Assembly: GCA_949317995.1 (NCBI GenBank)
Contig: OX439039.1
Coordinates: forward strand, 74,782,002 to 74,846,001
From: Acholoe squamosa
Lineage: Eukaryota; Annelida; Polychaeta; Phyllodocida; Polynoidae
Length of the DNA stretch: 64,000 bases
Reading direction: 5' to 3'
Shown here: positions 10,855-23,695 of the stretch, one piece after another
Layout: each line of letters starts with the position of its first letter
Position numbering within the stretch: the first letter of the stretch is position 1
Notes under the pieces: generated by a model
What the model saw: the letters and a program-made list of their open reading frames with translations, nothing else
What the model was told of the DNA's origin: nothing
The model's database searches: none
Made by a program: the position numbers and the translations under genes

Positions 10855-13109
10855 GTAAGCTCATTTCCCGTCACGGGGGGCATTTTTGTTGAAAGGGGGG
10901 AGGGTTATATTATTTGAAGCAAATGAAAACAAAGCTTGTAATTTTGGAAAAATGGGAAGGACATGGCAGATTTCAGGACATATCTATTCCATGAAGGATT
11001 TTTATCATCTCATCATCATAAGAGCTTGTCACTTCAGGAGTTTATTCAGTAGACTATACTCGAGTTACCCAGGTATTTAAATCTGTATATTGTCCATTAA
11101 TAATTAAACAAAACCACCAAATGCTATGTATATCTAGATTGCGAAAAAAAAAACAACTACGTCCTACGTAAAAACAGTTCAAAACAACGGATTCACCTTG
11201 TAATATTTTGGTATATAGAGGGAAGAGAGAATTTCAGACGAGAGTTAGTCTACGTTGATGACCCCTACTCCTACCCCCACACTCACCTACTGCCCCCCCC
11301 CCCACCAATACACACCTGCTCCAGGGTTAGGCCCTCCAGGTGACAACAGAGTCTAACGAGTTACACCCACCAACTCCCCACACACCCAGGAGTGTGGGAC
11401 TGTCCAAGAGAATTCTCTATCTCTACTAGGTTTTGTTGACAAGAAAACAGAAATTCGCTGACATTAAATGGACTAGGGATGTCCCCATCCTTTCCCCACT
11501 CCCTTCTTCTCTCCCTGCCCCCAGTATCATGACTTAAATGGCCCAACAGTCGTCGTGAGCCTCTGAGGGGCCTCCTGCTCCATGGGGGGTTGCTACGCAC
11601 CACTGGACAGCTAGTCCTAGCCTTTTGTGTCTAACTCTGTTCTCAATAATAAAATACACAGAAGGGTGTTATTTAGAGAAAGGCATTATATTTTCATTTC
11701 AAAGGGACAAGTTGCAGGGACAAAATATATTACATATATTAGTGCAATGGTCCATGATGTTTATTTCACAGAATGCTGCCTTTAAATTGCATATAGTATA
11801 TTACACAGCTTCCCTTAAGATATTTATAAAAATAAAAACAAATGTTGACTGCAGATGTATTTTTGCTAATACCACTTGTAAGATATCTGATACCAGTTTT
11901 ATTCTAATAGGGGAGCTTCATTTCAAGATGGAAACCTATACCCCTATTTGATTGCTTGTTTATATCAAACTGGTACAATCTGTATCAATATAGAGTGCCT
12001 TAAATGGTAACATAAAACTGCTACCGTATTGTGCCAGCAATGTTATATATCTAAACCACAGTGTAACACCTTCAGCATTGCAAAGTCTCAAAAATCCCTA
12101 CATAAGCCCTTCCCCCTCCCACTCACCCTTTCTCTCTAGAGTCTATACCTTCTCCAGACAATAGCCAACCGTGGGCAGGTGTAGTACACCTTGGAGGATT
12201 AGAGGGAGAGATTAGCACGGGCTGGAGGCTTAATCCCAGGGATCAGGACGCCTCTGGGCATCAGGCGATCCGTATCCGTGTGGCAGAGGTTGGGCTGGAC
12301 GCCTTAGGGGCCTGGAGGATCAGGGAGAGCCAGAGACCAGCGTGTTTAGCGGACAATTTACCGCGTCGCTGGATCCAGGGCTTACATATAATATAGGTGT
12401 TGTTCTAAAAGCTGGTCCCGTCAATGACTTTTTTCTGCTCCCATTTCTATTTCTTACTCTTAATTTACATTTGCCTATTAGGTTTAGGTACATGTTTTGT
12501 CATTGACAAGATCAATGTTTTGCTCAACATAATCTTGCACATCACTACCATTAATACCGTGTATTTTGTACATATATGGATTACTACCTGCTACAATCTT
12601 CTTTTTTTTGTAAACTTAGGAGCCAATTAATACTGCCTTATAAAACTACTGTCCATACCATATTAATATCCACCCAGTGTACAATCTATATTTCTGGGGA
12701 GTTTGGAGGACAGGAAAGGGGGGGGGGGGTTCAGGATACCCAATACTCTAAAGACCGTAGGTCCCAGCCCCATCCCTTTATTTCACGTATATTAAAGCAT
12801 GTAGATATACCATCATGTACATGCCAAAACATCATTTACATTTATTTTTGGTTTGGGTACTGGATATAGACTGTAGATGATATGCAAGTAGTCTAATAAG
12901 GTTCCCATGCGATTTTGAGATTATCCTTAAGCATGTCAACTGTCCTAAATGTCAACCAATAAGAAATGCCTTGATTTATTAGGACAAGAAGCACACAAAA
13001 CAGAACAAATGAGGCCAGTTTTAAATTTGTGTCATCGTGAAAATCACACGAGAGGATGCATGGGATCAAACTACCATTCTGTGTCCTTGCTACCCTATCA
13101 GGACTATAA
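10855..13109. other. non-coding, partly unique sequence
   Basis: No exon is seen. A GC-richer, non-repetitive stretch at 12150-12380 has no clear frame. There is a 12-G run at 12718-12729. Confidence 0.45.
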
Positions 13110-13360
13110 CCCTTTAAGGAGAAATTAATGGAGTAATGCACTATGCCCCTTTGTTTTTATGATGCATGGATATATTAATTGCTAGTAACTGGCCGGTGCT
13201 ACATTTATGCATCAGGTCAATTGCGTTGATACACTCCTCTCCTGAGGGGTCAGCATGATGCACCAATGCAGTGCTAACCAATAGAATCACAAGCACTGCA
13301 TTGGTGCATCATGCCGACCAAGGATTATACTAACATAAGGCACCGTGCAAACCTTTAAGT
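13110..13360. mobile_element. palindromic TTAA-family element
   Basis: The left end CCCTTTAAGGAG (13110) is preceded by ATAA, and the right end CCTTTAAG lies near 13352-13359. The core hairpin GCATGATGCACCAATGCAGT at 13253-13272 faces its inverse ending in TGCATCATGCCGACC near 13300-13320. Confidence 0.65.
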
Positions 13361-14704
13361 GATAGCCACTGGGTATTAGTATGGGAGTGTAGGGGGACTA
13401 TGTGAGCTCGCATGTCAGTGGAGCATTACCCTCCCCAACCTCCACATATCCAATACTTTAGGGGTCATCATTAGAACAGGCCTTTATGCATTGGGGTCGA
13501 GGTCCCCTCTGCCTTTTTTCCTCCAGAGGTGGGCTGAAATTGGTGCTAGATACCCTCATGTTCTGGATTTAGAATACTGGAGGAAGGGTTGGACATGAGT
13601 AGAGCGATTAATGATTTAATCTACGCCTGTCGTGTCAGTTATCACTTGTATTGCCATATAATATACATAGGCAATGTATTTCTCATATTGATACCTATGC
13701 AATACTTTAGCATTGTGCCTTTACCTTCCTACTTCGCTGAATTATTCTATGAAATATGTATATGTAGACTGATAGATATGATTAGGTCACACACAATTTG
13801 TGTGGGGAAAAAGGGGAAAAAACTACTGTATCACATTGCATGCCCAATCCCAATATTCAAGGCCCCTTCGCCTCCCCCCTCCCCTACACTCCTACCCTTA
13901 TATTGGTCGTCATCATAGATGTAACGATGCTTAAGTGGCGTGAGATATGGGCCCTGGCTAACTGCTACTATAGATTTATGAGTGGTCTTATCGATATGCA
14001 AATCGTGGTCATTTGTATGTAATACAAGCAGATGATAGTGATGTATCTAAATAATACCCAACATGAACAGTTGACAAGATATTGGCACTACTCACGCACG
14101 TTGACTTAATGTGTGAAGCATGTCAGACTCGATTATAAACATCTCTATGTCAGAAAAAGAGAAAAAAACACACATGTAAAAAACTGAGAAGTATCATGTC
14201 ATTCACCAATGCTGTGCCCCTCCATTGTCTATATTTAAGGTGGGGGATGTATGTGGCAATGATTGGGGGGGGGGGGGTATTTAGGCTACGTTGCTTTTTC
14301 AAACATTCCCAATATATGTAGGTAGTAGCCACGCTAAAAACAATTCCGAGACATGATACCATATAGTATATTGTAGAATCTAAACACATTTGATGTAAAA
14401 TCCCTCAGCCCTCAAAACCCTGTACCGGAAGTAAAACAAATGCGCCACCTGTTGGCATGTTCTAGCACCATGTCCTACAATTCATGTATAAGGGGCCCAT
14501 TTAGATCACTGTCGTTGCCTGAACACCTGCATCGCATTCTAGTCTCCAAACCCGCTGGATCCCAAGGCACAAAGGTGCACCTGGCCGGATCATGTGTGTA
14601 GCCATGATAAAAAATGTTGAGTCTTTCAAGTTCTTAGTAGAACCCTTTGAGACCTGCATATAGGAGAACAGTGGGCCGAACAGTGATTTGTTTGGCCATC
14701 CCTT
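13361..14704. other. non-coding, nothing recognised
   Basis: AT-rich sequence with a 13-G run (14265-14277). GCGCCACCTGTTGGC at 14442-14456 resembles an inverted CTCF-type site. Confidence 0.5.
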
Positions 14705-14905
14705 GGTCGTTTTAATGCATTAATTTATGCATAATGCATTTATGCATTATGACGACTCTGTAGATGGTATGCAGCCACTCGTGAGAAGACATCATGATGC
14801 ACCAATGTAGCGCTAGTGAACTCATAATCTCTCAAGCGCTGCTTTAATGGTGCATCATGATGACTAAGAGACATGAACCTGGGGAGTATCACGTGGCCCT
14901 TAAAG
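14705..14905. mobile_element. palindromic TTAA-family element, decayed
   Basis: It contains the hairpin pair CATGATGCACCAATGTAGCGC and its inverse GCGCTGCTTTAATGGTGCAT, a second ATGCATTATGACGAC unit, and a right terminus resembling GGCCCTTAAAG (about 14895). The left terminus is eroded. Confidence 0.55.
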
Positions 14906-15077
14906 CATCATATACATGTAGTTGTGTAGAAGGGACCGACATGGCTAGCCGTGGGACGGGTGATCCATGAAACGACTGCTTTCTGTTGCTGTCAGGCGTG
15001 CTTAGTGTGATCCGTTCTGCTCTCACACCTCCACACCGACCTGCCCACTCAGCTGAAGGATGCCTGTGTGTGGTTAA

Positions 15078-15297
15078 CCATTTAAGGGCTGCTGATGCAG
15101 GAATGCATCATGTCCACTGGTCGTCATGATGCACCAATGGAGTGCTAGCGAGTCTTCCTTGGAGCATCATGCTAACCCTCCAGTATTGTATCAAACCCAT
15201 AGGGTCGGCATGAGGAATGAATATAGCCCTGGCGAGTAACTCGCCAGGGCTGCATGATGACCAATGGGCATTAATGTATCAGCAGCTGTTAAAGTGG
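15078..15297. mobile_element. palindromic TTAA-family element
   Basis: TTAA (15074-15077) is followed by CCATTTAAGGGCTGCTGATG. The right end ATCAGCAGCTGTTAAAG mirrors it. Two internal hairpin modules are present, including a perfect GCCCTGGCGAGTAACTCGCCAGGGC-type stem near 15223-15250. Confidence 0.75.
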
Positions 15298-15364
15298 CAA
15301 GGGAAGGGAGGGGGGTGCACATGTAAGTTTATGTGTATGTGAGATGTCAAATATCATGTTTTAA

Positions 15365-15686
15365 ACCTTAAGGTCTTCCTAATATCTCAAGGTTCTTAAT
15401 GCAGCTGTGGACCCTCCAGTACTAAGTCAGAAAATGCATTGCAAACGTTTGATGATAATTAAGGTATGATGCAAGAATGCGCGACTGCAGTACTGTATAG
15501 TCTCCCTTTGCTAAGCCCAGAAACTCATGCAGACCTTCAGTCGTGACTGATGGGCGAGTCCAATACAGCCCTGGCGAGTGACTCACCGTGGCTATGCATC
15601 TCCCTGCTTTGCTAACCGTCAGGCACGTACTGACTAGCATCAGGACGGCCAAGCATGATGTAGCCCTTAAACCCGCCCTTAAAGAG
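15365..15686. mobile_element. palindromic TTAA-family element, decayed
   Basis: The right end CGCCCTTAAAGAG is followed by TTAA (15687-15690). The left end is near ACCTTAAGG at 15365. The interior carries GCCCTGGCGAGTGACTCACC and degenerate GCATGATG units. A 131-codon open frame on the minus strand crosses the element but has no protein character. Confidence 0.5.
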
Positions 15687-17358
15687 TTAACGACGGTGAA
15701 TTTCACTTCTAAGATATAGTAAGAATTATCACTTCTTTTAATGTTTCCTCCCCTCATGCACACCTGTGGTGACTTGGGTGTTTTAGACACCCCCTCCCCC
15801 TTTCTCCCCATGTACATGACACTTATTCAATTTCTCACATGTTGAATACAGGCTTGTGGTCTATTCATCATAGTGTAGTTAGGTGAGACTATTGTGTGAA
15901 GGGGGAGGAGAGACGTCGCCTTGAGGTTATTTTAACAATGAAGACGGATAGGCCCATCATTTCAATTTACACATGTCATCCACATGGTTTATTGCACAGC
16001 TAATTTTGACAGGGTTGGAGTAGATAGGAAAATATGTTATTTCAAAGGTATGCCTATGGATAGATAAAGAGGGTTATGAATTGCTATATCATAAGGCTAA
16101 GCCAAATTCATAAGTTCCTTCAAAAAAACCATAGACATTGCCTCGTGTGTAACGATAATAAGCTGCATCGGCAGTATGTTGATGTGGTTGTCCAGAGGAA
16201 TGTGTACATTATGATCAAAATGCATCCCTGACCACTTTGTCTATCATCTATGGATAAAACTGTGCCTGAGATCTCCTGGTTAGAAACCTTCATGCATTTT
16301 CTGCCCTCTACTTTTATGTTGGGAAATAGGAAGAATTAAGATCAAGAAGTCTTTGAAGGAAAAGTAGAAACATCTTCCAAGGATACAGATGTATAGGGTG
16401 CACCCCCCCCCCTGTCCCAACCGCTCCCCACCTATCTGCCCACCTGAGGGCCCCGGGGCTGGCAGATGAGGGGTGTATTCTGTCACCTTTCACACCTTAC
16501 CATGACCCTGGTGACCCCTCACCTGTCAGCTTACCAGCCCCGCCCCCTGTCCACTTTAATCATCTCCCAATCAGAGGTATTTAAATTTTCACCCTCTCAC
16601 CCAAACCCCATCCTTCCCCCGCAGACATGGCACGATTTTATCGAGACTGGTCCAAGGCTATCATTATTTTCACACCTTTGGATTGAGGGAGTAGTTTTTA
16701 CCTCATTTATGTATCAGTAGTTAGGGGTATAGGGCGGAATGGCAGGGGGGGGGGAGAGGGGGGGACTAGGGTACAAGGCATTGGGGAAATTACCCACCAT
16801 ATTCAGAATAAGTGTCTCTGATCTGACATTTCTCATTGATATTTCCCTATTTTCCCAGTCTGTATTTTTCCAAGCCTGCCTGTCCCATTCTACTCTGGGT
16901 TAAAGGGGCAGGTCCAGGCCGCCCTGTGAACAGGTATATTTTATATACATTTATAGCTATAAAGAGATGCTAACTAGTCCCTTCATGGCTAGCTATTTGT
17001 CATTCTGCCTGACAGCCAACGTGGAACATTTCTATGTCGACATAATAACTATCATTACTCAAGTGACCTGGATAAAATTCAAAAGGGACCCCAAAAAGTA
17101 AGAGAAAATGTGCGCTTTGTACAATTACAAAAACAACTATAGGAAAATATGCTCACTCAAGCTTTAGAAGAATAGAGAAAATACCGTTTCGTCACTGGAA
17201 TGGAAAATTGACAAATTCAATTAGGCCCCTATACTTATAAGTATTACGGTCAGGTAGTATGGGTGCACATTAAAGAGGCTTTTAGTGCCATTGTATACAA
17301 TTTCCTGAATCATCTCTGGTGAATTGTAAATGTGGCAGCTAAAACCATAAAGTGGGCA
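15687..17358. other. non-coding, nothing recognised
   Basis: Contains C-runs near 16402 and G-runs near 16745. No exon or clear repeat. Confidence 0.5.
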
Positions 17359-17465
17359 TACCGTAGAGGCCTGTATAAGCGCCGGGTCTTTGAATGAGCG
17401 CCGGTCTTGAATAAGCGTCGGGGGTAAAGGTAGGCCGGGGCGCTTATAGATTGCCCACTACGGTA
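17359..17465. mobile_element. short inverted-repeat element (TACCGTAG ends)
   Basis: TACCGTAG at 17359-17366 pairs with CTACGGTA at 17458-17465. Inside, ATAAGCGCC and GGCGCTTATA are also inverted, with GCGCCGG-type repeats between. The element is 107 bp and non-coding. It shares the AAGCGCCGG word with a partial copy near 18686-18716. The design resembles hAT-type miniature elements, but no target duplication is clear. Confidence 0.55.
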
Positions 17466-18498
17466 GGTAATTCATCAAGTCATCTCTTGGCAATAGATAA
17501 AAAAAGAATGATGCCTAGGGATAAAGTAAGACAAATTTTTAAAGGATGTGAGACATTTGACTATACTTAATCTAATAGGGTAAATATAAATAAGAATTTC
17601 CATCGAGGTTATAGACAAATTTAAACAGACAAATACAAGAATACCTCAGTCAGTGAGTGTTTGGAGGTCCCCCTGTGAGCAGGGGAGTAGACTTTTAGTT
17701 CCTGGCTGAACCACTGGGTGGCGCCTCAGTGAAGCTGCTCGTCCAGGGACCTCAGCCGTGCAGCCCCAGCGTCTTCTTTCACTTTACTTCCACACACCGA
17801 TCACATGGAGGCTCTGCACTAAGGCACTGAAGGAATTTTTTAGCATTCAGTTCCAACTTGAATATTCCCTGTGTAGCTAAAACAATCACACAATATAGGC
17901 TACTGCAGTTTTGTCGCCCATGTGGTCATATAGGGTTCACTAAGTGCTTTCAAGATTTTCAAGATTTTCGAAAAGCCTAATGTTTTACCACTGGCCCTGT
18001 GAATCACATTATGGAAATACTTGTATTACATTAATGACATTGTCTAATTGCTTCTGGGCCTTGTAGATATACAGGTGATGTTTACACAGGTTGTGTGCTA
18101 ATCTACCTTGGCTGGTGAGGAGATTGACGAATGGATCAAGTGACCATCCTTGTTGGTGATTTAGGTTGTATTCTCCAGACTATTCATAGAGAGCTAATCA
18201 GAACAACCTCATACATCACAGCAGAATATAGGCTTGGCCATAGACTATGACATCCCAACAGAATACAGACTTGACTATATATACATGTATATCAGTCCAT
18301 ACTTGCCCATCTGCCCATCGGGGACAAGCAATCCATGATGCACTAGTCTACCTTGCAGGTGCACAGAGGCCTTTATGTCCGGCCCACAGGGGCTATCTCA
18401 GTGGTCTTTCACCCCCAGGAAGTAGCCTGTGCAGTCCACTATTGTGGCCAACTTGTGGCCTTGTAAAATAGCGATCAAGCGAACTGCTAAGATATAGA
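17466..18498. other. non-coding, nothing recognised
   Basis: Mostly unique sequence. A GC-richer patch at 17650-17810 includes CCACTGGGTGGCGCCTCAG (17711-17729), a CTCF-like core, but no open frame of note. Confidence 0.45.
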
Positions 18499-18636
18499 TA
18501 GAACTAAACGACCGTGGTGTATGAGGTGGTCGATCAACCACGAGGGAGTTGTCTCCCCCGAGGGCTAACGCCCTCGGGGGAGACAACTCCCGAGGGGTGG
18601 ATAGGCCACCGAGGATACCAGGGGAGTTTAGTTCTA
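18499..18636. mobile_element. 138-bp hairpin element with 22-bp perfect central stem
   Basis: The outer ends TAGAACTAAAC (18499-18509) and GTTTAGTTCTA (18626-18636) are inverted. The centre is a perfect 22-bp stem (18544-18565 with 18570-18591) around the 4-nt loop TAAC, GC-rich and built on GAGTTGTCTCCCCCGAGGGC. The arms between are partly complementary. This is a typical miniature inverted-repeat element. Confidence 0.8.
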
Positions 18637-19256
18637 TATTCATTTTATGTTTTTAGAGGTTTAAATAAGGAAAAATTATCAAAATCCGGTACCATAGTTC
18701 CCCGTACAAGCGCCGGTCCGCTATTTTGAATGTTTACATGCACCCAGAACGAGGCTGCAGTGGTGGATCAGCCGCTGTGGTGGATCGACACACGTTACGC
18801 CACTGGGGGTGTGGCGATCGGCCGCGCAATGCTATCTCTACGGGAAGAAGTTATTCACATAAAATAAAGGTAGTGGGATGATACTTTCTCTAAAACAGAT
18901 ATCAAGACTGACACTTTCTTTTATGAATACAGAGTGTATTACATGGTCTTAGAGTGTATCTCGATTGAAATTCATATATACAGAAATTTAATAAATGTAT
19001 AAATTAGCCCCATTATTTCCATAAAACCTATCCTGTCATATTAACTACAGTTCTCAGGTATCCAAACCCTCATGTCTAACTCCACTTAATTTCCAATACA
19101 CTTCCAAGCTTAGCCCATTCCCCCAATCCTTCCCACACACCCACATCCCCTGTACACCTGCACACGGTGTGCCTCCATTGTATTGTGTGTTTACAATCAG
19201 TGAGTATAAATATAAGCAGCTCGTGATGTAAGGCTGTGGGCTGGTCACTCTTTTAA
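18637..19256. other. non-coding, partial repeat and CpG-rich patch
   Basis: ACCATAGTTCCCCGTACAAG followed by CGCCGG (18683-18716) looks like one end of the element family seen at 17359. A CpG-rich patch follows at 18730-18845 without coding evidence. Confidence 0.4.
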
Positions 19257-19495
19257 CTATTTAAATGGAACATAGTTCTTTAATTCTCTTCTTTATTGGT
19301 CGCATTGGTCTTCTCTCCAGGGCTACATTCATGCATCATGGAAATCCTGCAGGGTTCATACACACACGAAGGTCTGGGCATGATGCATGAATGCAGCCCT
19401 GTACATTCTTCTCCTCAGTTCAGGGCTGCAGTCAAGCCTCATAACAGATAACAAATGGGGATACAACTTCATTGCACTGTGCAGCCTTTAGAGGG
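19257..19495. mobile_element. palindromic TTAA-family element
   Basis: TTAA at 19253-19256 and 19496-19499 flank ends CTATTTAAATGG and CCTTTAGAGGG. Inside are GCTACATTCATGCATCATGG and its inverse CATGATGCATGAATGCAGCC, a simple one-module palindrome, plus an extra GGGCTGCAGTCAAGC piece. Confidence 0.7.
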
Positions 19496-20918
19496 TTAAC
19501 TCCTACCCCCTCCCTTCCACCCTCCCTCCTCCAGAGTGTTTGTGTACCTTTATACTTACCTGCTGACTGGGGAACCCTCCTCCAGGTATGAATAGAGCTG
19601 GGAGAATGGCGGCCTGGCGACATTGTTATGTAGACCTTGGATCAAGCCGCCTACTTGAAATTGGGTTAGCCTAGTAGACGACAATTTCACCCATTTTCAG
19701 TGAGAATCGCGAAGGGTAGTCGGGGGTCGCCTTCATCAAATTGTCATAGGTTGAGCACTGATGAACACCAGATCTTTTTTTTAAGTTTGTGAGCTTTTGA
19801 TGCTGTTTTTCAACATCTATAAGGAGGTATACTAAACTCTAACATAAAGTAAGATACTCATCAATTTGACAAGAGCAATTCTGTTGGAATCGTGAATATC
19901 TCCCCTCCTCTACTAGAAAGGCATATTCCAAAAGGCACTGATCACAAATCATACCCCAGCAGCCCCTTCTAAGGGGAATATATTAAAAAAAAAAATTAAA
20001 AAAAATGTCTAGCTCACCTTATCGTACATCCCGACATACCACCCCTATTTATGTGATTACTAGTATTCTTGTTTTCCTATGGCCCACAGCTTATAAAAGG
20101 CTAACAGTTCTTTAACCCATTACTGTAATTACCTTCTCTGTTTCTGACCAATAAGGTGTTAACTCATTAAGAAAGGTGGCAGTTACTTACACACAGGACC
20201 CACATCTAGGTATTAAGGATCTAACACTGACTTTATGTTATGTAAATAGCTCAAAGTATTTGCTTATATTTGGGCTTAGAGATGTAGTTACAGTTGGGGG
20301 TGTGGGTGACAACGTGTAGTTTGAATCAGTAGGTCTAGGCCTACTAATAGAGCTTTAGGTGTAATCTTTTATAATATATATCCAGCTCTTTGAATTTGAC
20401 AGTAGATTGCAGAAGTTGGAATCCACCATCAGTTTCAGTACAAAAAGAAAAATGAGACACAGAAAATAAAAGGGTTTGAGTTAGGGTCAGATTAGCCCAC
20501 AAATGTGGGTTGAATATACATATACATGTCAATGATTGAAAACTTCAACTCAGAAAAAGAGATTAATTAAGTTCAAATAAATTAGGGAAAAACTCATCAA
20601 ACAAAAAAAAAAGCTCATTTAAAGATGCGCACATCGATGCAGCTCGATAGCAAAAGCCTGGTAATCATTAGCTTATCAAACCACCAGAAGCTATCGACCT
20701 AACCACCACAATTCAAGATGTTTGTTGTGTTTTGTGTGTGCACTGATGACACCTACGTCAATGGCGTAATGAGTACGTCACATCCACAATTATGACACCT
20801 CCATCTGTTTTTATATACGTCCTCCCAACTGACTCTTTTCTTTGCTGAAATTTCGGTTATCAAGACCTGCCCTCTATCAAAAGGCTGGTCTTGCATGGGA
20901 TGAAGAGATGTGATTTAA
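19496..20918. other. non-coding, nothing recognised
   Basis: AT-rich. The word CCCGACATACC near 20029 after A-tracts recalls the A/T-rich repeat near 7560. No exon seen. Confidence 0.5.
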
Positions 20919-21173
20919 CTATTTAAGGGCAAAATAAAGTATTGATCCGTTGTGCTTACTTTCTGTAATGGTGCATGAGTCGGTCCATTAAGCCTGCAAT
21001 TTATAATGCATCATACCAATCATTCGAGAGCCTGTCAAGTACCCCCCTTATTAGGATTGCCATGATGCACATGTGCAACCCTGGTGAGTAAAATACCCAG
21101 GGTTGCATTAATGCATTATGTCTAAAATACAAAGACAATGTATTTAGGAATTATATATGTGGTTTATAAAGGG
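20919..21173. mobile_element. palindromic TTAA-family element
   Basis: TTAA at 20915-20918 and 21174-21177 flank ends CTATTTAAGGGC and ATAAAGGG. The interior has GCATCATACC-type arms and GCAACCCTGGTGAG with its near inverse CCCAGGGTTGCATTAATGCA. Confidence 0.65.
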
Positions 21174-21955
21174 TTAAATTAATCACCTCAGACTGTGATT
21201 GCCGCAGGTGTAAGACGGTTAAGTGTCCATAGCAGTGATTGACAAGGCTCTCACACAGTTACGTCGTGAAGAACACTTGATTCCATACAAAATCCCCTTT
21301 ACGTCCTTTTCAATGGGAACGCCAAGGGAACGCCCACGGTCGGTTACTGTGTCACAGTGTTTATCAAGAGCCATGACGTAAGAAAGTCAAGACTTCATTG
21401 GATATTGTCAATTTGAATAATTGGTGTATCCATGGATACAGGGGGATTGAGGAGGAGGGAAACACTTGAAAATAGGGAAGTGGGATTGTCTTCAGTTTGA
21501 CTATTGAGAACTGGGTGAAGAATTCAGGTGTGCCTTTCCCATGGATACTCTGGAGAGACACATACTAATTAGGGTAGGCTTAGGAATTATACACAGGTAA
21601 GATTTAAGAGAGGGTTGGGATAAGTGAATGCCTCCAGGGCTGTTTCAATTAAAATAATGAAGACGTATGGTGTAAACCATTCAGCGTTGGCTTACCACCT
21701 AAGATTTATCCCATGCTTAATGATAATACCGTTCAGCTTATAACATTCTATGCTTTCTTGTGAGGACACATATCCATGGAAAATTCTCCCAAATGATCCA
21801 AACACACGTATTTAGTTAGGTTCGGTCGTGAGTGTAGACAATTAGCCCTGTACATGTTCGTGTCGCCAAGAAGGATGCATAGTACTTATAACCCCATCAT
21901 GCTGCCAGATCAGTCCTTTCTTTGTTGAGAATGAGACTATGAGTCTATCGACCTC
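21174..21955. other. non-coding, nothing recognised
   Basis: Mostly unique AT-rich sequence with no exon signal. Confidence 0.5.
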
Positions 21956-22023
21956 TTTGTTTGTTTGTTTCTTTCTTTCTTTCTTTCTTTCTTTTCCTTT
22001 CTTCCTTTTTTTAATTTTTTTTT
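21956..22023. repeat. (CTTT)n microsatellite and T tract
   Basis: Uninterrupted CTTT/GTTT units followed by a T-rich run. Confidence 0.9.
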
Positions 22024-22199
22024 TAACACAACGCTGAAATTAAAATCCTTGCTGAGGCCTCAAAAACGAGCTCTATTTTTAATAGCAACAACATTGACAA
22101 CCACTATGTCTTTAATAAACAGGCCTAGGACTTGATATTTGCATATAGGCGTCAATGCTATTCTCCCTATCATTTCCCTCAAAACTGTAAAGGTAGATT

Positions 22200-22540
22200 T
22201 ATGGCGAAGAGAGGGCCTTTGGCATGCTGCAGACGCGCAAAAATTGAAACGCGGCAAGACAGAAGCGCCACCTACTCCACTCGTTAGTACCAGCGAGTCT
22301 CGTGAGGTGGCAGGTCAGAGCCAGACGCTTCTTGTAAACAACAGACGCTGAGTAACATTTGAGCAGACGACAAGACGTGTTCTCTGCTCCATGTTGGCGG
22401 CCTTTTGAGTTGAACCGAGCAGGGGAGCAGGGAAAGTAGTGTGTTAACATTCCTCCAGGAACGCCACGGACGCCCAATTTGTCGACTCCAGCACCTCAGG
22501 TTGCCCCGCCGCAGGCTGCTGGTTTCTGTCAGGAGCCTCG
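22200..22540 (+). promoter_or_regulatory. candidate promoter and non-coding first exon
   Basis: This island is clearly richer in CpG and less repetitive than its surroundings. It contains CCATGTTGGCGGCC (around 22390), close to a YY1-type promoter site, and GCGCCACCTACTCC (22265), an inverted CTCF-like core. It ends in a consensus donor, GAGCCTC-GTGAGT, with GT near 22540. No long frame continues to the donor, so I infer an untranslated first exon, possibly of RGM (first coding exon 19 kb downstream, where a good acceptor ends at 41904). Exact start and partner exon are unknown. Confidence 0.35.
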
Positions 22541-23420
22541 TGAGTAGCAGTCCAACACTGTCACTGTGTCAGTGTCTAACACAGGCCATAGGTATTTGTT
22601 GATCATCTATAGGTAGGTTCATGTTTAGTGACATGATAAATTGAAGGAAAAATGGATGATAATACATGTATTTTCGATGGCCCCATTTTTGCACAGACAT
22701 TTTTACTGTACACTTTTATGGCCCCATTCCCTGGTCTCATTTTTGTAATTGGTGACCCATTTAAATGGGCCATGCTGTCAAAACATGTCCAATTAGGCTA
22801 GATATGTACCGGTAGGCCTATCTACACCAATTGGTATTAAACCGTTAGGCCTAGCCTACATACACGATAACATCGATTTATGGAAGTTAACGGGGAGGGT
22901 GCATGGGCCGGGGTACGCCCGTGGGTACAGGGCCGGGGTACAGGGGGAGGGGCCAGAAATATCAGAATATTAGGTTAGAAATATGATCTATCACTGATCT
23001 CGATCTATACCCATAGGCTAAATGGGGGAAGGGGGTGGTTAGTCCTAATTAGGCTATTTTCGTCACATGCACAAAAAAGTGAACCTTTCTCAGTAGGCCT
23101 ATCCTAGAAATGAATGAAGGGGACACAACATTCAGAAGCTCGTTACAGCGCTGAGGTGCTCACCCTGATCCTAGCCTGTGCGTGCCAGACTGTATCACGG
23201 CGCTGAGCAGCCTGAGGCTTGTTAGATTGCCATCCGCCCTGCGTAGCGATTCTAAAGTATAGCTTGATATACTACCCTGATCCCAACCTGATAACCCTGT
23301 ATGATCCCCAGTCAGTGTACCTATCCTATAGGTGCTGTGTAGGGGTGTGTGCTGTCTGGAAGAGACACCGAACAGCAGTAGAGTGCCAATGTATTAACTA
23401 AGGCGGGCGCACTGGTTTAA
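22541..23420. other. non-coding, nothing recognised
   Basis: Intron-like sequence with G-rich patches near 22895-22945. No exon seen. Confidence 0.45.
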
Positions 23421-23695
23421 CCCTGTAAGATGCCACATAAGCCTATTACCGTACGATAATAAATGTAGCGCCAGTTACTCACCAGAGCTGGTGACATGGT
23501 CTTTTCTTAAAATCGATATGTGACATGGAGCTTAGTGACAAGGACATAGGGAAGTAAAAACTTAGTGGCATGTGACATGGCCTTTACATGTGATATAGAG
23601 CTTAGTGACAAGGACATGGGACAATTGAAATTTGGTGACATGTGACATGGTCTTTTCTTAAAATCGACATGTAACATGGGGACCCCCCATCTACA
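23421..23695. repeat. partial TTAA-family left end followed by GACATG direct repeats
   Basis: TTAA (23417-23420) and CCCTGTAAGATGCC open like the palindromic family, and GCGCCAGTTACTCACC is its usual interior. Then 30-60 bp units built on GTGACATGGTCTTTTCTTAA, ATCGACATG and TTAGTGACAAGGACATGGG repeat three or four times up to GGGACCCCCCAT. No right end was found, so the copy is truncated or replaced. Confidence 0.55.

Noticed and set aside
15422-15817. 131-codon minus-strand frame
   Set aside because: It lies over decayed palindromic elements. No domain, splice or codon-use support.
23490-23690. Regularly spaced GACATG repeats considered as a CRISPR-like array
   Set aside because: Units are degenerate, spacers are not unique sequences, and the DNA is animal.
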